In this document: piece by piece, positions 34,741-42,635 of the stretch | Position numbering within the stretch: the first letter of the stretch is position 1 | How the letters are laid out: each line of letters begins with the position of its first letter | NCBI RefSeq assembly: GCF_029869215.1 | Contig: NZ_JARWPM010000445.1 | Coordinates: 1-64,000 of the forward strand | Direction: 5' to 3' | Length of the DNA: 64,000 bases | From: Nocardia carnea | GTDB taxonomy: Bacteria; Actinomycetota; Actinomycetes; Mycobacteriales; Mycobacteriaceae | Translations under genes and position numbers: made by a program | Notes under the pieces: generated by a model | The model's input: the letters and a program-made list of their open reading frames with translations, nothing else | Database searches by the model: none | What the model was told of the DNA's origin: nothing

Positions 34741-34863
34741 GTTTTCTGGGTACACCTCGGAAACAAGCGCCACACCCACCGCAGTCCGGGTTGGCGACGA
34801 TCTCCCCGGGCCGGCCCCGCCACCTGTCGGTACATCGTCGCGTTGACTATCCGGCCGCCTCAT

Positions 34864-34899
34864 GGAAATCTGTTATCCGAAAGCGAGAATAGCATTCTC
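34864..34899. promoter_or_regulatory. Operator before the Rieske operon (site pair C)
   Basis: GAGAATAGCATTCTC (34885-34899) is a perfect copy of the palindrome. GGAAATCTGTTATCC (34864-34878) is a weaker copy exactly 21 bp upstream. The perfect site ends 16 bp before the ATG at 34916, directly in front of the GAGAGGAGG ribosome binding site, so TAGCAT in its centre could serve as -10 only with a very short leader. The leader resembles that of the ACAD at 14870 almost base for base. Confidence 0.75.
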
Positions 34900-34915
34900 A
34901 TCGAGAGGAGGCGCG

Positions 34916-35446
34916 ATGCGAGTACCACCCCTGCCCGCGGACCAGTGGGACGAGGAGGTCGACGACGCGTTGCGGGTGATGCTGCCGCGCCGGATGCGCA
35001 ATCCGGAGCAGGCGAGCAACGCCCTGTCGACACTCGTCCGCCATCCGGCGCTGACCAAGGCGTTCCTCACGCTGAACGTCCACCTGCTGTTCCGGTCGTC
35101 GCTACCGGCCCGGCTGCGCGAACTCGCCATCCTGCGCGTCGCTCACCTGCGCGACTGCGTCTACGAGTGGAACCACCACCGCGAAGCCGCGCTGGCCGAG
35201 GGGATCACCGAAGCGGAGATCGCCGCCGTGACCCGCGGCGAGGCGGCCGAGCCGGTCGAGCAGCTGGTCCTGCACGCCGTCGACGAACTCGGCGAGAAGT
35301 CGAACCTGTCCGATGCCACCTGGGACGGACTGTGTGAGCACCTCGACGAACACCAGCGGATGGATCTGATCTTCACCATCGGCACCTACAACACGCTTGC
35401 CGCGGCCTTCAACACCTTCGGCATCCGTTCCGAGTACGAGAGGTAA
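34916..35446 (+). CDS. Carboxymuconolactone decarboxylase-like (AhpD-fold) protein
   Basis: 176-residue protein of the CMD/AhpD family: LPARLRELAILRVAHLRDCVYEW, HHREAALAEGITEAEIAAV. AhpD enzymes have a CxxC; here only one cysteine is visible near that place (RDCVYEWNHH), so peroxidase activity is doubtful and a decarboxylase-like or unknown role is more likely. First gene of the seven-gene operon behind operator pair C, with a strong GAGAGGAGG. Confidence 0.82.
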   Translation: MRVPPLPADQWDEEVDDALRVMLPRRMRNPEQASNALSTLVRHPALTKAFLTLNVHLLFRSSLPARLRELAILRVAHLRDCVYEWNHHREAALAEGITEAEIAAVTRGEAAEPVEQLVLHAVDELGEKSNLSDATWDGLCEHLDEHQRMDLIFTIGTYNTLAAAFNTFGIRSEYER

Positions 35447-35450
35447 TCCC

Positions 35451-36713
35451 TTGGCACACTTCAACAAACCAGCGGCGGGTAGCTGGACCGAACACTACCC
35501 GGATCTGGGCACCGACCCGATCGACTACAGCGATTCCATCGACCCCCAGTTCTACGAGGACGAGCGCAACGCCATCTTCAAGAAGACCTGGCTCAACGTG
35601 GGCCGGGTGGAGCGGCTGCCGCGTAAGGGCAGCTACTTCACCAAGGAACTCTCCTGCGCGGGGACCTCGCTGATCATCGTCCGGGGTAACGACGATCAGA
35701 TCCACGCCTACCACAATGTCTGCCGCCACCGCGGGAACAAGCTGGTGTGGGACGATTTCCCCAACGAGGAGACCTCCGGCTTCTGCAAACAGTTCACCTG
35801 CAAATACCACGCCTGGCGCTACAGCCTCGAGGGCGAACTGACCTTCGTCCAGCAGGAGAAGGAATTCTTCGGCCTGGACAAGGCCGACTACGGCCTCAAG
35901 GACGTGCGTTGCGAGGTGTGGGAGGGGTTCATCTTCGTCAACCTCGACCCCGACGCCGAACCGCTGACCACCTTCCTCGGCCCGATGATCAAGGGTCTCG
36001 AGGGTTATCCGTTCCACGAGATGACCGAGGTGTTCAGCTACCGCGCCGAGGTCGGCAGTAACTGGAAGCTGTTCATCGACGCCTTCGCCGAGTTCTATCA
36101 CGCGCCGATCCTGCATATGAAGCAGGCGGTCAAGGACGAAGCGGACAAACTGGCCGGCTACGGCTACGAAGCCCTGCACTACGAACTGCAGCCCCCGCAT
36201 TCGATGATCTCGTCCTGGGGCGGAATGGCCCCGCCCAAGGACCTGAACATGGTCAAGCCGATCGAGCGCGTCCTGCGCAGCGGCCTGTTCGGCCCCTGGG
36301 ACCGGCCCGATATCGAGGGCCTCGACCCGCTGCCCGTGGGCATCAATCCCGCCGGTCACCGCGCCTGGGGCGTGGACGAATTCGAGATCTGGCCCAACTT
36401 CTCGCTGTTGTTCTGGGCACCGGGCTGGTACCTCACCTACCACTACTGGCCCACCGCGGTGGACAAGCACATCTTCGAGGCCAATCTGTACTTCGTGCCG
36501 GCGAAGACCGCGCGGGAGCGGCTGGCCCAGGAACTGGCCGGCGTGACCTTCAAGGAGTACGCGCTGCAGGACGCGAACACCCTCGAGGCCACCCAGACGA
36601 TGATCGCGACCCGCACCGTCACCGATTTCCCGCTCAACGATCAGGAAATCCTGCTCCGCCACCTGCACAAGACCGCGCAGAAGAAAGTCGAGGAATACCG
36701 CAATGGCAACTGA
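35451..36713 (+). CDS. Rieske non-heme iron oxygenase, alpha subunit
   Basis: 420-residue ring-hydroxylating-type oxygenase. The [2Fe-2S] Rieske cluster ligands are Cys91/His93 (NVCRHRGNKL) and Cys117/His120 (CKYHAW). The catalytic domain has the mononuclear iron motif IDAFAEFYHAPILH (His217, His222). It should hydroxylate the pathway substrate with O2 and electrons from a reductase. No reductase is in the operon, but a KshB-like one behind the same operator is at 57591. The start is TTG 35451 with AGAGG seven bases upstream; no ATG or GTG fits the N-terminus. Possible roles include steroid or terpenoid hydroxylation. Confidence 0.9.
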   Translation: MAHFNKPAAGSWTEHYPDLGTDPIDYSDSIDPQFYEDERNAIFKKTWLNVGRVERLPRKGSYFTKELSCAGTSLIIVRGNDDQIHAYHNVCRHRGNKLVWDDFPNEETSGFCKQFTCKYHAWRYSLEGELTFVQQEKEFFGLDKADYGLKDVRCEVWEGFIFVNLDPDAEPLTTFLGPMIKGLEGYPFHEMTEVFSYRAEVGSNWKLFIDAFAEFYHAPILHMKQAVKDEADKLAGYGYEALHYELQPPHSMISSWGGMAPPKDLNMVKPIERVLRSGLFGPWDRPDIEGLDPLPVGINPAGHRAWGVDEFEIWPNFSLLFWAPGWYLTYHYWPTAVDKHIFEANLYFVPAKTARERLAQELAGVTFKEYALQDANTLEATQTMIATRTVTDFPLNDQEILLRHLHKTAQKKVEEYRNGN

Positions 36714-37044
36714 GGAAACCAAGGCACTGCCCGCCGAATTCGCCGATCTGGCCCGGTTTTCCGACTGGATCCTGCCCACCGAACCCGAGCGGTACGCGAA
36801 ACGGCTGGCCTCGACCATGCCGGAGATGCAGGATTTCTACGACGCGGGGATGGCCCGGCTCGAGGACGCCATCGCCTACTGCGACAAATTCCCGCTCGAC
36901 GATCTGCCGGACGAGGCGCGTAATCTGTTCCATCTGCTGCAGTCGCTGGTGATGGCCTCGTTCCCGGTGGAGGTCTGGAAGCAGCCCAGAGTGCCCGACA
37001 GCGGCGCGGCCTACCTGGACATCGTGCGCGAACCGGTGGTGTAG
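36703..37044 (+). CDS. Small protein of unknown function with the Rieske oxygenase
   Basis: 113-residue, mostly helical, acidic protein with no recognised domain. The ATG overlaps the end of the oxygenase gene by 11 bp, and its stop is two bases before the amidohydrolase start, so it is translated with them. It is too small for a standard ring-hydroxylase beta subunit and does not resemble a ferredoxin (one cysteine). It may be a stabilising partner of the oxygenase; this is a guess. Confidence 0.7.
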   Translation: MATEETKALPAEFADLARFSDWILPTEPERYAKRLASTMPEMQDFYDAGMARLEDAIAYCDKFPLDDLPDEARNLFHLLQSLVMASFPVEVWKQPRVPDSGAAYLDIVREPVV

Positions 37045-37046
37045 CC

Positions 37047-38261
37047 GTGCTGACACTACGGGCCGCCGGGTTGCTCGATGTGGATTCCGGCGAAATCGTC
37101 CGGCCCGGCATCCTGCGGATCGACGGGGATCGGATCGTCGGCGTCGGCGGCGAACCGGAGGGCGAGATCATCGAGCTCGGTGATCTCGTCCTGTTGCCCG
37201 GTCTGATGGATATGGAGGTCAACCTCCTGATGGGCGGGCGGGGCGAAACCGGGCTGTCCTCCTCGGTGCAGGACGACCCGCCGCTGCGGATGCTGCGCGC
37301 GGTCGGTAATGCCCGGCGCACCCTGCGCGCCGGGTTCACCACCGTGCGCAACCTCGGGCTGTTCGTCAAAACCGGTGGTTACCTGCTGGATGTGGCGCTC
37401 GGTAAGGCGATCGATGCCGGCTGGATCGACGGTCCACGGATCGTCCCGGCCGGCCACGCGATCACTCCCACCGGCGGGCATCTCGACCCCACCATGTTCT
37501 CCGCCTTCGCACCCGACGTACTGAAGCTGACCCTCGAAGAGGGGATCGCCAACGGTGTCGACGAAGTGCGCAAGGCGGTGCGATACCAGATCAAACACGG
37601 TGCCCAGCTGATCAAGGTCTGCGTCTCCGGTGGCGTCATGTCGCTGACGGGAGCCCCCGGCGCACAACACTATTCGACCGAGGAACTGCGGGCGATCGTC
37701 GACGAGGCACACCGGCGGGGCCTGCGGGTGGCCGCCCACACCCATGGGGCCGAAGCGGTGAAGGAGGCGGTCGGGGCCGGGATCGACTGTATCGAACACG
37801 GTTTCCTGATCGACGACGAAGCCATCGACCTCATGGTGCGGGCAGGGACCTATATGGTGCCGACCACGCGCCTGGCCGACGCCATGGATGTCTCCAAGGC
37901 GGCACCGGAACTCCAGGCCAAGGCGGCCGAGATGTTCCCGCGGGCGCGGACCTCGGTGAAGGCCGCGTTCGACGCGGGCGTGAAGATCGCCGTCGGTACC
38001 GACGCACCGGCGATCCCGCACGGCCGCAATGCCGACGAACTGGTGGCCCTGGTCGAGCGGGGTCTCGACCCGCTGTCGGTGCTGCGGGCGGCGACGGTCG
38101 TCGCGGCCGAGCTCATCCAGGTCACCGACCGTGGCCGGCTCGCCGAGGGCCTGCTCGCGGATGTGATCGGGGTACCCGGCGATCCCCTGGCCGATATCAC
38201 CGTCACCCAGCAGGTGCGGTTCGTGATGAAAGGCGGAAAGGTCTATGGCGGCAATCGATGA
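37047..38261 (+). CDS. Amidohydrolase-superfamily protein with altered HxH motif
   Basis: 404-residue TIM-barrel amidohydrolase of the imidazolonepropionase-like group: N-terminal beta-sandwich, LLPGLMD, then barrel strands, and the C-terminal GLLADVIGVPGDPLADI. The usual first metal motif PGxIDxHxH reads PGLMDMEVN, so both histidines are replaced (Glu, Asn). The later ligands are still present: Lys in LIKVCVSGG, His in AAHTHG, His in IEHGF and Asp in VGTDAPAIPHG. A mononuclear centre or changed chemistry is likely. GTG start. It might hydrolyse a lactone or amide or open a ring after oxygenation; the substrate is unknown. Confidence 0.85.
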   Translation: MLTLRAAGLLDVDSGEIVRPGILRIDGDRIVGVGGEPEGEIIELGDLVLLPGLMDMEVNLLMGGRGETGLSSSVQDDPPLRMLRAVGNARRTLRAGFTTVRNLGLFVKTGGYLLDVALGKAIDAGWIDGPRIVPAGHAITPTGGHLDPTMFSAFAPDVLKLTLEEGIANGVDEVRKAVRYQIKHGAQLIKVCVSGGVMSLTGAPGAQHYSTEELRAIVDEAHRRGLRVAAHTHGAEAVKEAVGAGIDCIEHGFLIDDEAIDLMVRAGTYMVPTTRLADAMDVSKAAPELQAKAAEMFPRARTSVKAAFDAGVKIAVGTDAPAIPHGRNADELVALVERGLDPLSVLRAATVVAAELIQVTDRGRLAEGLLADVIGVPGDPLADITVTQQVRFVMKGGKVYGGNR

Positions 38262-38661
38262 CCTGATCGAGATCCAGCAGCTGCTGGCCCGCTACGCGGT
38301 GACCATCACCAAGGGCGATATCGAGGGCCTGATCGGGGTGTTCACCCCCGACGGCACCTACAGCGCCTTCGGTGACACCTACACCCTCGACGTGTTCCCC
38401 GAACTCGTCGACGCCGCACCGAAAGGCCTGTTCCTCACCGGAACTCCGCTGATCGAACTGGACGGCGATACCGGCACCGGCACCCAGCCGCTGTGCTTCG
38501 TCGAGCATGCCAGTCACGATATGCGGATCGGCTACTACACCGATACCTACCGGCGCACCGACAAGGGCTGGCGGCTGGCCACCCGGGCCATGACCTTCAT
38601 CCGCCGCAGCGGTGTGCACGATTCCGGTATCCCGCACGCCTTCGAGCGGCCGGCGGTATGA
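38245..38661 (+). CDS. SnoaL-like (NTF2-fold) protein
   Basis: 138-residue cone-shaped alpha+beta protein of the SnoaL/NTF2-like group (IEIQQLLARYAVTITKGDIEGL, FTPDGTYSAFGD). Relatives include ring-forming and dehydrating enzymes as well as accessory proteins. It overlaps the amidohydrolase by 17 bp and the next ACAD by 4 bp. A similar gene at 47397 follows another unit of this cluster. Function is not assignable from sequence alone. Confidence 0.78.
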   Translation: MAAIDDLIEIQQLLARYAVTITKGDIEGLIGVFTPDGTYSAFGDTYTLDVFPELVDAAPKGLFLTGTPLIELDGDTGTGTQPLCFVEHASHDMRIGYYTDTYRRTDKGWRLATRAMTFIRRSGVHDSGIPHAFERPAV

Positions 38662-39761
38662 ACTCGTCCGATATGGGGGTCGAGGAGTTCCGGTCGCGGG
38701 TGCGTGACTGGCTCGACGCGAACGATCTCGCCCCCGGACCCGAACCCGGTTTCGACGCGCAGGTCGCACAGCTGGGCCGGGTCCGGCGGGCACTGTTCGA
38801 GGCGGGCTGGATGCGCTACGGCTGGCCGGAGTCCGTCGGCGGGCTGGGCGGACCGGCGCTGTTGCGGGCGGTGCTCGGCGAGGAGGTCGCCACCCGCGGC
38901 CTCGCCGAACCGGGCATCTACTCGATGGTCGAAGTTCTGGCCCCGACCATGATCGCCTACGCCCGCCCGGAGCTGGCCGCCGCGATGGTGCCGCGGCTGC
39001 TGGACGGTAGCGAGCAGTGGTGCCAGGGCTTCTCCGAACCGGGATCCGGCTCGGACCTGGCCTCCCTGCGCACCCGAGCCGAACAACGCGATGGGCAGTG
39101 GGTGATCAACGGGCAGAAGGTGTGGACCAGCCTCGCGCAGTTCGCCGCCCGCTGTGTCCTGCTGACCCGTACCGGCCCCGGCCACGACGGGATCACCGCG
39201 TTCTTCGTGGATATGGACACCCCGGGGATCACCGTGCGCCCGCTGCGCACCATGCACGGTGTCGATGAATTCGCCGAGGTCTACTTCGACGATGTCGTGG
39301 TGGACGAATCCCGGATGCTGGGCCGGCCGGGCGACGGCTGGCGGGTCGCGATGGATCTGCTGCCCTATGAACGCTCCACCTGTTTCTGGCACCGGATCGC
39401 GTATCTGTTCACCCGCCTCGACCGCGTGCTGGACCAGACCGCCGACGCCGCCGACGCCGAGCTCGGAGCCGCCTACCTGGCCCTGCATACGATCCGCTGC
39501 CGGTCCCGGGCCACCCAGCGGCGGCTCGCCGGCGGCGCCATCCTGGGCCCGGACACGTCGATCGACAAAGTGCTGCTGGCCACCGCCGAACAGCAACTCT
39601 TCGATACCGCCCGCGACCTGCTACCCGGCCAGATCGAACTCACCGATTCCGAATGGCGCCCGGAATTCCTGTATTCCCGGGCGGCGACCATCTACGGCGG
39701 CACCGCCGAGATCCAGCGCAATATCATTGCCCGCCGCCTGCTCGACCTGGGAAAGGAGTGA
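38658..39761 (+). CDS. Acyl-CoA dehydrogenase, alpha-type subunit
   Basis: 367-residue ACAD with GFSEPGSGSDLASLRTRAE, the C-terminal IYGGTAEIQRNIIARRLL and a helix-G glutamate (LLPYERSTCF) in the place of the isovaleryl-type base. Together with the next gene it looks like an alpha/beta pair. ATGA overlap with the SnoaL gene and GTGA overlap with the beta-type gene. Confidence 0.87.
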   Translation: MNSSDMGVEEFRSRVRDWLDANDLAPGPEPGFDAQVAQLGRVRRALFEAGWMRYGWPESVGGLGGPALLRAVLGEEVATRGLAEPGIYSMVEVLAPTMIAYARPELAAAMVPRLLDGSEQWCQGFSEPGSGSDLASLRTRAEQRDGQWVINGQKVWTSLAQFAARCVLLTRTGPGHDGITAFFVDMDTPGITVRPLRTMHGVDEFAEVYFDDVVVDESRMLGRPGDGWRVAMDLLPYERSTCFWHRIAYLFTRLDRVLDQTADAADAELGAAYLALHTIRCRSRATQRRLAGGAILGPDTSIDKVLLATAEQQLFDTARDLLPGQIELTDSEWRPEFLYSRAATIYGGTAEIQRNIIARRLLDLGKE

Positions 39762-40684
39762 GTAGCACCGTGGACGCCGCCGAACTGACCCTGCTCACCG
39801 ATACGCTGCGCAAGACGATGGCCACGGCCACCGGCGCCGAACTCTATCCCGCACTGTGCGACCTCGGCTGGCACGATCTGCTCACCGGCGCCGACACCGC
39901 CGATATCGCGGTCTCCTCGGTCTTCCGCCTGCTCGGCGAGACGGGCTCCCACGCCCCACTGCTCAACGATGTGCTGGCACACGCCACGGGCCGGCCGTTC
40001 GGCGAACCGGTGCCGCTGCCGTTCAGCGGTGGCCGCTGGCTGCTCTGGTCCGAAACCGCCGATGCCGCGCCGAGCACAGACCCGCGGAACGAGAGCCCGC
40101 CGCGACAGCAGCGCAACGACCACGTCGTTCTTCTCGATCCCGAACTTCCACTGCACGCCGCCGGTGAGCCCACCGAACCACTCGCGACCCTCGCGGCTCC
40201 GCTCGCTGCGGGCCGGCGTGCGCTGGGCTGGTGGCTCACCGGCTCCGCGCGCGCCATGCTCGCGCTCGCCCGTCGGCACGCGCTGGAACGAGAGCAGTTC
40301 GGTAAACCCGTGGCGGGTTTCCAGGCCATCCGGCACCGGCTGGCCGAAACCCTGGTCGCCATCGAGGGCGCGGAGGCCGCACTCACGCTGGAGCCGGCCG
40401 ATGCGCACCATCCGGCCCACCCCGCTTCGGCCGTACCGCAGGACTACGACGCCCTCGCCGCTTCACTCGCCAAGGCCGCCGCCGGGCGCGCGGCGCTCGT
40501 GACCGCGCGCCACTGCCAGCAGGTGCTGGGCGGTATCGGATTCACCGCCGAACACGAATTCCACCGCCACTATCGGCGGGTGCTGGTGCTGGACGGATTA
40601 CTCGGCAGCGCCCGGGATCTCACCCGCGAAGCCGGTGCGACGCTGCGCGCACTCGGCTATGCGCCCCGCCTCGCACAGCTGTAA
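39758..40684 (+). CDS. Acyl-CoA dehydrogenase, beta-type (non-catalytic) subunit
   Basis: 308-residue shortened ACAD: RHALEREQFGKPVAGFQAIRH and CQQVLGGIGFTAEHEFHRHY identify the fold, but the base-bearing helix reads WWLTGSARAMLALA and the C-terminus lacks GTxE. Probably the partner of the ACAD before it. GTG 39758 gives a GTGA overlap but sits right on the AGGAG; GTG 39770 would leave normal spacing. Last gene of the operon from 34916. Confidence 0.82.
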   Translation: MSSTVDAAELTLLTDTLRKTMATATGAELYPALCDLGWHDLLTGADTADIAVSSVFRLLGETGSHAPLLNDVLAHATGRPFGEPVPLPFSGGRWLLWSETADAAPSTDPRNESPPRQQRNDHVVLLDPELPLHAAGEPTEPLATLAAPLAAGRRALGWWLTGSARAMLALARRHALEREQFGKPVAGFQAIRHRLAETLVAIEGAEAALTLEPADAHHPAHPASAVPQDYDALAASLAKAAAGRAALVTARHCQQVLGGIGFTAEHEFHRHYRRVLVLDGLLGSARDLTREAGATLRALGYAPRLAQL

Positions 40685-40972
40685 CACCCTGCACAGCAGG
40701 CGGTTTCCGTCCCACATGCCGGCCGTGCAGTCTTCCACAGGCGGTGCACGTTGCCTGCACCCGCGCCGCCGCCCCGCGGTGACCGTTGCCGATCGAGGCG
40801 GGCGCGGTGGCGCGTACGAAGGTCATCCGCGGCAAGACGGCCGGCGGCGACGTTGCCGATCGAGGTGATACGCACGAAGGCCCTATGCGACAGACTGCCC
40901 GGCGGCGTTTGCGGCGGTCGCGCGGCCCGGACCGCTGCCGTGGGGCGCAGGCCTGCCGGCGTTCCCGGTGTC
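40685..40972. other. 288-bp convergent intergenic region with a diverged repeat
   Basis: No gene is seen. GTTGCCGATCGAGG occurs twice, at 40785-40798 and 40852-40865, each followed about 16-20 bases on by CGAAGG (at 40817 and 40875). CTGCAC/GTGCAG-type inverted repeats near 40687-40770 may form hairpins that separate the two convergent units. No T run follows them. Confidence 0.45.
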
Positions 40973-41515
40973 CTAGGCGCAGGCCTGTGACACTCCTCCG
41001 GAAATCGCGACCAGGCCGCACATGGTGGTGGCCGCGATCTTCCAGCCGTCGGCTTCCCTGACGGCGTGCCCGAGCTGATTGCTCACCACGGGATTACCGG
41101 AGATGTTCACGGTGAACCGGAGTTCGGCATGCGTCGCGTCGAGTACGACGACCTCGGCGATCTCGACCGTGGTGAGCGCGGTACGGATATGGTTCACCAT
41201 CCCGGAGATCTCGGTTTCGAAATCGTCGCCGCGTTCGACCAGTGCGATCCGGTCCCCAGTGGAGGTGGCGGCTGCGAAAAACGCTTGATAGACGCCGGTT
41301 ATCGAGGCGGCGGCCGCTGCCGGCGAATCCGGGACGGCAACGTTCACGCCGGGTTTCGCCGCTCCGGCGGCGACATCGGTGGCGGAAGCCTCGGTAGAAG
41401 GTAGTACATAGCAATTGTCGGGGCCGAAGAAGTTGCCGCACCCGGTGATCGCGCTCAGCGAGAGCACGACGCCACAGGCAGCGGCAGTTCGCGCCACCCG
41501 GTGTCTTCGTGACAT
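40973..41515 (-). CDS. Secreted lipoprotein, MTB12-like C-terminal domain
   Basis: 180-residue putative lipoprotein: basic N-terminus, hydrophobic stretch and lipid-acceptor Cys26 (LSAITGC). The mature part resembles the C-terminal domain of mycobacterial low-molecular-weight antigen MTB12 (IALVERGDDFETEISGMV, ELRFTVNISGNPV, EADGWKIAATTMCGLV). Two further cysteines near the C-terminus could form a disulfide. The ATG 41515 start follows from the signal sequence. A paralogue is encoded 415 bp upstream. The function of this family is not known. Confidence 0.75.
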   Translation of the reverse strand: MSRRHRVARTAAACGVVLSLSAITGCGNFFGPDNCYVLPSTEASATDVAAGAAKPGVNVAVPDSPAAAAASITGVYQAFFAAATSTGDRIALVERGDDFETEISGMVNHIRTALTTVEIAEVVVLDATHAELRFTVNISGNPVVSNQLGHAVREADGWKIAATTMCGLVAISGGVSQACA

Positions 41516-41930
41516 CGGTTCGTCTTTCTGGAGAGTGATGGTGAAGGTGCACGGAAATCCCGTTCCACACACGCCGCGCGGAGTTTAGCCCGGGAACCGG
41601 TCGGGTACAGCCGGATTCACGCCTTTTACCGGATGTATATCCGGTTAATAGTGGGTACGGCTCCGTGAACGAGCCGGCGCGGTCCGGTACAGTGCATGCT
41701 CCGCACAGCACACGCCGAGTGGCAGGCTCGACCCGGGTGAGCGTGGCGGATCGAGCACCGGCCCGCCACATCCACACCCCGCCGGCCCGAGGTCGCACGA
41801 GCCGGAGCCGGTGACGTACCGATACTGCGCAACCGATACGACACCCCGCCTCCCTACGCTCCCACCTCCATCGAGCCGGCTCCCGTCGCGGCGCTGCCCC
41901 CGGACCGAAACAACGCCGGGACAGCGATGC
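41516..41930. other. 415-bp intergenic region with a large palindrome
   Basis: The region separates the two MTB12-like lipoprotein genes. It has a relatively AT-rich core with ACCGGAT-GTAT-ATCCGGT at 41628-41645, a perfect 7-bp inverted repeat whose flanks (TTT on the left, TAA on the right) nearly extend the symmetry. It lies about 110 bp upstream of the lipoprotein start at 41515 and may be its operator. No other gene could be supported here. Confidence 0.5.
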
Positions 41931-42440
41931 TCAGCTACACGCCGGGATCACCTGGCCGGTGCCCTGCACGGCGAGCAAGGCACAGAAGGTCATCGCGGCG
42001 ACCCTCCAGGTATCGCCTTCCTTGACCGCCTGCCCGGACTGGTCCGGCAGCACCGGATTACCGCCGAGCAACAGGGTGTAGGTGACATCGGCCGTTCTGT
42101 CGTCCACGACCTGCACGGCGGAAACGGTCACGCTCGTGCCCTGGGCACGCGGGTCGGCCGCCATTCCCTCGAGGAAGGGTTTGAATTCGTCGCCCTTCTC
42201 GACCAGCCCCGCACGGGTCGCGGGTGCGGCCTTACCGTCGAAGAACGTCACGAAGGCCGCGGAGATCTCTTTCTCGGCGTCCGGGGAAGCCGCGGCGGGG
42301 GCGGCGGAACTGGTGGCGGCGGAGGCCGAGGTGGCCGCGGCCGCATCGTCCTCGGAATCGCCACAGCCGATTACGGCCGTGGCGGTCAACGCCACCAGAC
42401 CGAAAATTGTGGTGGCACGCCGGATTCTGCTGGAACGCAT
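41931..42440 (-). CDS. Secreted lipoprotein, MTB12-like (paralogue)
   Basis: 169-residue putative lipoprotein with lipid-acceptor Cys26 (ATAVIGC), an Ala/Ser-rich linker (about 32-68) and an MTB12-like domain: FVTFFDGKAAPATRAGLVEK, then YTLLLGGNPVLPDQ and GDTWRVAAMTFCALL. It shares the C-terminal pattern and the lipobox position with its downstream neighbour, suggesting tandem duplication. ATG 42440 with GGAAAGG eight bases upstream was preferred over earlier ATGs. Confidence 0.75.
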   Translation of the reverse strand: MRSSRIRRATTIFGLVALTATAVIGCGDSEDDAAAATSASAATSSAAPAAASPDAEKEISAAFVTFFDGKAAPATRAGLVEKGDEFKPFLEGMAADPRAQGTSVTVSAVQVVDDRTADVTYTLLLGGNPVLPDQSGQAVKEGDTWRVAAMTFCALLAVQGTGQVIPACS

Positions 42441-42635
42441 GGCGGAAACCTTTCCGATGGACATTTCCAATGTGTCGTCCATCCGGGAAATTTCGAAAAT
42501 GGATTCCGGGCGAGCGTCATTCGGTTACGCTGCCCGTGTCGCAAGAATCCCTGACCGCCGGTTTCCGCATCGGCGTCATATCTTCGATACGGGGATCGGC
42601 ACCGCGGCGAACGGTGCCGATCCCCGTTTCCGTTC

